Assembly (NCBI GenBank): GCA_020536535.1
Contig: JAHLWZ010000359.1
Coordinates: forward strand, 33,032-97,031
Direction: 5' to 3'
Length of the DNA stretch: 64,000 nucleotides
From: Pelomyxa schiedti
Taxonomy: Eukaryota > Evosea > Pelobiontida > Pelomyxidae
In this document: piece after piece, positions 57,107 to 64,000 of the stretch
How positions within the stretch are numbered: position 1 is the first letter of the stretch
Layout: each line of letters opens with the position of its first letter
Translations under genes and position numbers: made by a program
The notes under the pieces: model-generated
What the model saw: only the letters and a program-made list of their open reading frames with translations
The model's database searches: none
What the model was told of the DNA's origin: nothing

Positions 57107-60100
57107 TTACCAAACTTTTCTTACGGGCCTTGTTTTTGGGCAGAGAAACACGCAAAAAGAGCCCGTGTGTGTTGCCTCTGTGTGTCTACAAGTCGGGTGA
57201 TGAATTTCTCCTTGTTGGTAACAGATACTTGTTTTTGTTGAGTTGGAAAAGTGAATTTTGTGTTGCATACTTTTTGAAGGAGCAACAAGTTCCAGCCATT
57301 CCAAAATTGCTTTGGCGGTAGCTTCTGTTTGATCTGTTCGGTAGCACGCCAAAACTACACAAATAAAAGACATGTTCGCGGCTAGCTGCGTGTTGGTCAG
57401 CAAGTTTACTTTTGCAACCATAAATACCTGAATGAGACCATTGGCATTTATCTTTTCAATGCACCGGACGCAATCATGATAAGAGAGCATCATATTCTTC
57501 AAAACACGGCGCATTATATCTGTAATGCAATTGGGTATCACCATGTACACATGTGCATGCAAGCAAACAACTTCCAACAAAGCAGTGAGCACGAAGGGTT
57601 GGATCTCTTTTCTTTGACGTTACGAGAAAGATGAAAAAAGATTAAATCACCTGAAGGTTCTGGAAGGCTGTCCCATTGTAACCCCGAAGATAGGAGTCCA
57701 TTTCGTACAAGCTGGCAAACATGGATAATATTTACACGCTCGAATTCGCGGGACACAATTATCTCAAGCTGGTGTAGAACTGCAAAGGGTTGGCTCTAGA
57801 GTAGCGTCAAAAAAAAAGGGGGGTAGGGTAGTTTTGCCTCCGCTGATCCCAAACTGAAAAGCTTAACAACTGAAGGGAAAATTTCATTTTTTGTGAAAAC
57901 ACAGTTGGCCAAAATTGTGAGTAATTTCTTGTCCTGAAAAATGAAGTTTTATTACAAGTATTAGTGTTGCCATTGGACATCAAGAAAAACCTGCTTACAT
58001 CACTTGGTGTAGTGTCTTGGAACTCTTCACCTTCTTCGACATCGCACTCAAAGGCAAGATGATGATAACAATCAACGAGACATAGCATTGATTCCACTAC
58101 AGCTCTGCAAATGATCTGCTTAAACTATACAATAAAGTTACTTTCTGGTGAAAAAATGAATACAATATCGAAGACTAAACTGTAGAGGCGGAAAAACTTG
58201 CAGTAATAGCATGTACGTCTCTGACAAGGGTCAAATACTGAGTAGGCAAGTTGGTGCACATTGTGGTCCTGTCAATAATGATCCAATCTTCGTCGTGATA
58301 GAGACGCGAGGAAGCTGATGCTATTGGTGAACTGTGGCATCTCACAGGCCAGAGGGACTACCTGCTTTAAGCTTCTCTGATATTCGGGTGACAAACTGCT
58401 GCTTTAGTTCGGCAACTATAGTTTCCAGAGGACCCATGAAAGCAGTCGGTATTCCTGCTTGTTGAATGACCTTCAAAGTTCCCTCCAGCTCTGTGTGGAT
58501 ATTAGTACGTGAATTATGGTAACTGGAGACCTAGTAGACATTGCTGATACGACTTGTCCCTGAAGTCATCAAGGGCGTATTCATTTGTCAGCAGCGAGAA
58601 AACTTGTTGGCTGAACTCTTTAAGGATTTCTTGGATCACGGACTGGAGGAACTCAGGTGCAACTTTTTGGACCTTGAGAAGTAATTAGGTATTCCTTCTA
58701 AGAGAAGGGTTTACCATTTGTATTGTTTGAGTGGGTGCAGATTTTGCGGCACTTTTCTGTGGGATGAATTATTAGATAAAATTCAGGCAAAGAAGAATAG
58801 GCCCACATCAGCTGGCTCAGACGATAGTACAAATTTATGTTGCTGGTCTGCTTTTCTTTTCCACTTTTTGTCCAGGTTGTAGGGCTTGTCATTGAAAGGT
58901 GCAGGCTTCTTGGTAACCTCAATTCCATCTTACATAAATGCTAAGTAACAAATCAGTATACAAGCAAACCTTTGGTTTTCTGTGTGAACTGAATGAATAA
59001 TGTATAGTCAACACCAGCTGTATGCTGTCCAGTTCGTTTGAGATAATCCTTTCAAATTTGAGAAAGGAGGGGTGATTTGATGTGTCGTACTAAAATCTGA
59101 ACAACAAAAGCTGCCATTGAAGTCTCCCGTGTCACTCTGAGATGGATGGGATCAGTTTTGTTGTTTACCCAAACGCTGAGATATTGCTGTCAAGAAGGAA
59201 AACTATTAGGCAAGAAAATTATGCAACATTATCACTTACAGCTTTTTGCTGTGCCTTAGATGTAGGTTTCCCACCGTACTTTAGGAATGGTTTTCCTGTA
59301 TCCTCCAGGGCCTGTGGAGGGATGAACTGATGGCAGTTAAGTACAAAGCACCCACAGTATCTGGTTTGCAGAAGTGGTTTATGAGATTATAGTACAGTGG
59401 CAGTTGGGTACGAATAACATCACAAAGTTTCTTGACAAAGGCAAGCTGTTTTTGTGACTCTTTCAACAGTGAGATTAAATGCCTGATTTAATTGGGCTAC
59501 CTTCTTGATGGGATTGTAAAGACCGAAATGAATTGCCAAGACTAACCAAGAGCTGTCGAATACGTTTTTTATGAATTGAAATATAGTATTGCAGAGGATC
59601 ACCTAAACTCGCATCTACACCAATTTTGGAAAGAGTTCTGCCAATGGTAAGCACAATAAGATATTGGAAATTGTTACTCGATGATTTGAAGGTGTTGTTG
59701 GAATGAAGCATTTGGATCTTGAAGAATCTCAAGAAGTTGATTTCTGTGAGAAGAAATGAGTGACCTTGTGTGAAGCCTCTGCATAGCTACCTGAATTTGT
59801 TTACAATTTTATCACATTGTAGTAATATTTTCTGTGATATCGCATTTTGGGAATCAGCGATAAGAGCCTGAGCTCTTGCGTAGGTGTGCACAACTTTCTC
59901 ATGATCACCCTAACATTTATGTCTCAATTACTCGTCAAAAGTACTGAAGCATATGCTTACAGCAGCAACGGCACTCTCAAGTTGTGAAGGTAGTTTAAAC
60001 AAGAATTTGGACCGCTCTATCAAAGCAAGAGCAAATTTCCTGAGTTCTGCATCTTTCTTTCGATCCAGCAGTACTTGAAATACGCCCTTGGCAGAATTTT

Positions 60101-60648
60101 CTAGTTCTGTTTACTTGTGAATCTCTTTCACCTTTGGGAAATTGCAGAACCCTTATATGCGGTTTCTAATTCGTCCACGGCAACGCTGGCACTTTTGGCA
60201 TGTCCAACTGGCTTTTCCACTTCCCCGTCTTCGTCATCTTCATCGTCATCGTCTTCCCCATCATGATGAACTTCTTTCTTGGGAGCCATTTTGTCATGCA
60301 TACCTGAATAATTGGCAATGAGGCAGAGGCATACTAAACGAATTGAAATGAAACTCACTGTCAACAGTGTCCTTGCACTTTATAAATTGTGGAAAATTTC
60401 CAGCTACCTGTAGGGTGTGAGTGCCAAGAGGATTTTCCAGGGTAAGTATACCAAGGCTTTTATATCAGCAGTTTTTGTAGCAAGTCTGGCCTTCAGTGCA
60501 GCTTTTTGCAATTAGTGTTGACTGCTTGTTTATACTTAATTACCTCGAGCTTCATTCAATTGTTCAAAGGAAGTTTGTGTATGCATTGACGCGAGAAACT
60601 CCTTGGGGTCAAAATCATCCCGATCAAGCCTTACCTTGCCTTTTGGGT

Positions 60649-60681
<33 letters not shown>

Positions 60682-61160
60682 GGCACCATGTAATAACTTC
60701 GAAACATACTTCTTAGAGCAGAAGCAGAAGCGCTGCTCAATGGAGCAGAGCCAGGAGTCAACGGGTCAATGACATCGTCAGGGTCATTTGCCCCCAGGAC
60801 CACGGGCCCGGTTGTGTCCAACTCAGCCACCAACTTGGCCACTTCTTCGGCTGCTTCCATCCACGACTTTGGCCCTTTTCTCTCCACGACGGTGTCGACG
60901 GGCATCACGTAGTCGTTTTCGTCGTCCTCGTCCTCGTCGTCGTCCTCCTCGTCCTCGTCTTCGTCGTCGTCGTCATCGTCCTCGCCCGGGTGGGCGTGCT
61001 TCCTGTGCGACAGGGTCTTGCGGTACGCCTCGGCCTCCTCGTCCTCGCCCTCGTCGTACTCCCCCTCCTCGTACTCTCCCTCTTCCTCCTCGTAGTACTC
61101 GCCATCGTCTTCGTCGTAGTATTCCCCCTCGTCGTACTCGCCCTCCTCTTCGTCCCCCAT
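57107..61160 (-). CDS. SEC5: Exocyst complex component Sec5 (EXOC2)
   Basis: Tethers secretory vesicles at the plasma membrane. ATG 61160 starts a very acidic tract of about 95 residues (Glu/Asp/Tyr repeats), then RKGPKSWMEAAEEVAKL and NDPDDVIDPLTPGSAPL. The Sec5 core begins RDDFDPKEFLASMHTQTSFE and KARLATKTADIKAL, then FPQFIKCKDTVDS, matching the FxxxxFLxxxHxxT and FVxCKxTID pattern of Sec5. A second acidic insert follows (DDDDEDDEDGE). ALALIERSKFLFKLPSQLES and HEKVVHTYARAQAL correspond to the RFKFLFNLP...GDYDxVxxDYEKA segment. The remaining exons to 57107 are helical and less conserved; the last ones read VYMVIPNCITDIMRRVL and AKAILEWLELVAPSKSM. The final 50 residues may be read-through of an intron. 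More than a dozen short introns. Confidence 0.75.
60648..60680 (+). repeat. T21A12 homopolymer palindrome
   Basis: A run of T followed directly by a run of A inside a Sec5 intron. Prone to replication slippage and sequencing error. Confidence 0.85.
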
Positions 61161-61388
61161 TTTCCTCGACGGGGCGATTTAATGTGAAAAGTGCTCTCGG
61201 AAAGATCTTCTCTCATTGGTGACACTTTGGCAGGCAACTCCTGCCGCAGGAGTGGGTTTGGCACAATAATTACAGCAGTTTCCATCTGACATGTTCTCGC
61301 TGAATCGAGATCATTCCCAAGTAAAAAAACTGATCGTCTGGTGAAAGAAAAAAAAAAGATTCGGGAGAGAAAGTCTTGCCGTTAGAAA
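61161..61388. promoter_or_regulatory. Divergent promoter, Sec5/epsin
   Basis: A 228-bp spacer between two genes of vesicle traffic transcribed away from each other. An A9 run lies just before the epsin ATG. No defined motif is recognised. Confidence 0.45.
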
Positions 61389-63389
61389 ATGACAAACATC
61401 ACCGTAGACGATGCAATCAATGCTATCAAGTCAACCACCGCCTTCGACTTTATGAAGTCGACATACAAATCTGCGTTTGTCTGCCCTTTTTTATTTTTTT
61501 ATTTTTTTGGTGGGCCACAGTGCAGGCGCGATCTTACACTTCCCCCCTTTCGCAGGCGTGATACGATCATGCAAGTATCCGAAGTAGAGACGCTCGTAAA
61601 AGAAGCTACTTCTGTGGAGAAATGGGGTCCGACAGCGCCACAGATGCGCCAAATTGCTGATTTGACAAGGGAATAGTAAGATCCCCACTATTTTCTTTGC
61701 ATTATTCTATTGGCTCAAGTTTCAACTTCCAGTTCACAGTTCCCGATTGTAATGAACACCCTTTTCACGAGACTTGGTCATCCTGGAAAGTATTGGCGTC
61801 ATGTATACAAGGTTGTCTAACCTGAAATTTGCTCCTGTGTTCATGAGTTTCTAGTCTCTCCTTGTTATAGAATACCTGATCAAGAATGGCTCTGATGAAG
61901 TTGTTCGTGAATGCAGGGATAGGATTGTGGAGATAAACACTCTCACGAGATTCGAGCACATAGATGATGAGGAGAACAAAGACGTGGGACTAAATGGTTC
62001 TCAATGTGAAATGCCAAAAAAAAATCTAATTATTCATTAGTGCGAGAAAGAGCAAAGCAAATTGTGGCCCTTCTGCATGATGACAAGCGCCTCAAGGAGG
62101 AGCGTTCTAAGGCACAGAAGAACAAGGACAAGTTTGTTGGTCAGTACTGTACATTAGGACGCCTTGTTTACCAGATCGATAGGTGTTGGCTATGATGGCT
62201 CACGGTCTGGTCCAAGTGATTATCGTAGCTCAAGCTATGACTCACCAAGTTATGACTCTGGTTCTCGTTACGACTCCGATTCGCGATATGACTCTGGTTC
62301 TCGTTACGACTCTGGTTCCCGTTATGACTCGGGTTCCCGCTACGACACCCCAGCGTCCACCCGCACCTATGAGACCCCCAGACCCCCATCCACTGATCTT
62401 ACCTTTGAAGAAGAGAAACCGGCTCCCAGGGTTGAAACAAAGGTGGAGCCACCTAAGGTTTTGTGAAGCCCTCCTAACAAACAACTAACAACTTTAGCCA
62501 AAGCCAGTTGCAAGCCTGATTGATATGTCTGATCCAGCTCCCCCAAGGACCACCCCAACTGCAACAACTAGCTTGACCTTTTTCCCTCCGTCTACTCCTG
62601 TGGTAAGTTCTCCATCAAACCTGTTGACGGGAATGCCTTCAGGTAGCAACGACTTTCATATGAACTTTATTAACTTCCCGTACGTTTCTCCCTCCACGGC
62701 AGTCACACAGCCCACACAAACCTCAACGTTCGACCCGTTTTCTCTGAATCAGAGGCAACCTGTGAATGTTACAGCCCCTGTCAGACCCCAACAAGAGTTT
62801 ACACCAATCAATTTCACACCAATAAATTTCACACCAATACAACCTGTCAACACCACCCCAGCATCCACCTTCACTCCAACATTTCCTGACTCCCAATTTG
62901 GTGACTTTTCTGAGGCTCCCTCGTCAGTTTGTTTTCCAGCTAATTCCAGCAAAACTTACGCAACTTACAGCAAGGACCAGCAAGCCTTTGGAAATCCGAT
63001 TTAGTCAACTTGGACAACCTTGGTGCCTCACCAGCTAAAACGGTAATCAGACCATTTTCTCGCGCACCTTCTTATCCATTTCGTAGGCACCCCAAGCTAA
63101 GCCGGTAAAGACTTCCATGAACTCGTTGAAAGCAACGGGCCCAGTAATTTCTTCCAGTGCCTTTGGAAACCCAACACTCACACCAACTCCCATCACTCCC
63201 ATCACTCCCACCCCTGTTACCCTCACTCCGACTCCAGTGATGTACAATCAGCCAATGAATCGAGGCAATGTGGTTATTGGGCCTAATGGGCAACCTATGA
63301 TGTTGGGACCCAATGGACAACCCATGGTGATGATGACAATTCAGCCACCATTTGTGCCTATCTACGGAATGCAACCCAGAAGGATGTAA
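61389..63389 (+). CDS. Epsin / ENTH-domain clathrin adaptor
   Basis: Binds PI(4,5)P2 or PI4P and links cargo and clathrin. ATG 61389 opens the ENTH domain: TVDDAINAIKSTTAFDFMK, MQVSEVETLVKEATSVEKWG, MRQIADLTRE, GHPGKYWRHVYK, EYLIKNGSDEVVRECRDR and the RERAKQIVALLHDDKRLKEE helix. After a linker, an 18-nt repeat encodes YDSGSR units (62251-62346). The unstructured tail carries adaptor-type short motifs: SLIDMSD (clathrin-box-like), TFDPF (DPF-type AP-2 binding), FGDF (adaptor-ear-like) and a TPINF triplication. It ends with Gly/Pro/Met-rich sequence (GPNGQPMMLGPNGQPM). No ubiquitin-interacting motif is obvious. EpsinR-like and plasma-membrane epsin are both possible. About seven introns. Confidence 0.88.
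62251..62346 (+). repeat. 18-nt tandem repeat encoding YDSGSR
   Basis: Five to six near-perfect copies of TAYGACTCNGGTTCYCGY inside the epsin gene. Confidence 0.85.
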
Positions 63390-63752
63390 ATCCCCTTTAA
63401 GAGTGGAGAATCCCAAAAGAGATACAACACACGTTTTAAAACACAACTTTTTTGTTTGTTGGGTTCTTAACAGTGTTTGCTTCATGCATTAGCTTCCTGC
63501 ACAAATTTTCTGCCAAAGACTCTCTTTGAATTTGAAAATGATTGTAAAACACTGTAACACTTAAAACAATTATAAACAAAGAGAACCAGTCGCCTTGGTT
63601 TCTGAAACAGAAGCCACGGGTTTTTCGTTCTGGAAAAAAAAAATTAGTGAACACAGAACAAGCAGGAAGGGAGTACTGAAAGCTTCTTTGGGGGGTACAT
63701 GGGAACCTTTGAGAGTGAGTTTGACCATTCATGAAAGAATACAATACACCTT
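63390..63752. other. Convergent 3' region, no gene seen
   Basis: Between the epsin stop and the 3' end of a minus-strand gene. AT-rich; frames here are short. The minus-strand gene could extend into this region if its last intron is spliced (see that entry). Confidence 0.4.
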
Positions 63753-64000
63753 CTACAGCAACAGGGGGTCATCTTCATGCACCTCAAAAGGGGATTTGAG
63801 AGCCCTGAAGTCAAAGAGGCAGTGAGCAATCTCAGAGAGGCAGAAGGCGTTGAGGCTGGCAGCGGCGGGGCAGCGGGCTCCCACGCGGGGCAGGCTGCAC
63901 GCCACGAAAGCGGCCGCGGAGCCCCGCCAGTCGAACGACTGGTAGCACAGCCGTGCCAGCGACTCCACGAACCTGGTGATGTTCTCCCCGCGGAAGTCCA
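63753..64000 (-). CDS. C-terminal part of an unknown gene, cut by the window edge
   Basis: The minus frame is open from the right edge and reads DFRGENITRFVESLARLCYQ, then SFDWRGSAAAFVACSLPRVG and CLSEIAHCLFDF, ending HEDDPLLL at TAG 63753-63755. The region is GC-rich and clearly coding in look. A GTGCAT donor before the last 10 residues would allow an alternative end. No family recognised from this fragment. Confidence 0.5.
   Translation of the reverse strand, partial: DFRGENITRFVESLARLCYQSFDWRGSAAAFVACSLPRVGARCPAAASLNAFCLSEIAHCLFDFRALKSPFEVHEDDPLLL

Noticed and set aside
60648-60680. Rho-independent-type terminator or poly-A insertion
   Set aside because: T21A12 lies inside a Sec5 intron of a eukaryotic gene; T7A8-type runs also occur near 10840 and 37260. 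Treated as simple homopolymers.

Overview
This window is protein-coding nuclear DNA of a unicellular eukaryote. Genes lie close together on both strands, often 50-350 bp apart. Almost every gene is cut by many very short GT-AG introns (about 35-80 nt) with pyrimidine-rich 3' ends. The core gene set is plainly eukaryotic: two CCT chaperonin subunits, transportin, ARPC5, exocyst Sec5, ATG2, an epsin, an SNX3-like sorting nexin and a RhoGEF. An intron-bearing hybrid-cluster protein (Hcp) points to a microaerophilic or anaerobic lifestyle. The signalling repertoire (phototropin/FPK-like AGC kinase, GAF-SAM kinase-like protein, BTB-F5/8 protein, VWA plus IFI44-like GTPase) would suit a free-living amoebozoan such as an archamoeba (Mastigamoeba/Pelomyxa type). 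That placement is inference only; no rRNA or other direct marker is present.

Layout. 0-5 kb: four-EF-hand protein (-), proline-rich unknown (-), degenerate Rab-like GTPase (-), SNX3-like PX protein (+). 5-9.5 kb: large AGC kinase with an RS-rich N-terminus (-). 9.8-11.9 kb: secreted arylsulfatase (-). 12.2-19.7 kb: transportin, CCT1 and a TLC-domain membrane protein, all (+). 19.7-19.9 kb: a small transcript candidate whose intron holds a strong nested hairpin. 20-24.5 kb: lone helicase RecA2-like/coiled-coil protein, a small unknown, a VWA-GTPase protein and a weak ORF, all (-). 24.6-30.9 kb: small unknown, Hcp, membrane-anchored ADP-ribosylglycohydrolase, and the first member (A) of an intronless family, all (+). 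31.1-37.5 kb: ATG2 (-). 38.3-42.9 kb: second member (B) of the intronless family, BTB-BACK-F5/8 protein, Cys-cluster small protein (+). 43.2-47.1 kb: GAF-SAM-pseudokinase and a small coiled-coil protein (-). 47.3-55.1 kb: CCT6, serine carboxypeptidase, DH-PH RhoGEF with a four-TM tail (+). 55.2-64 kb: GC-rich intronless membrane protein (-), ARPC5 (+), Sec5 (-), epsin (+) and a gene running off the right edge (-).

Themes. Membrane traffic, autophagy and actin control dominate: SNX3-like, ATG2, Sec5, epsin, ARPC5, RhoGEF. Three proteins keep a nucleotide-binding or kinase fold but lack signature residues (Rab-like, kinase-like and helicase-like). The best candidate for something undescribed is the pair of related, intronless, beta-propeller-like proteins at 29558-30895 and 38313-39536. 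I found no rRNA, convincing tRNA, CRISPR array or complete transposon. Splice models were built by eye from GT-AG signals, frame continuity and family similarity, so individual exon edges may be off.
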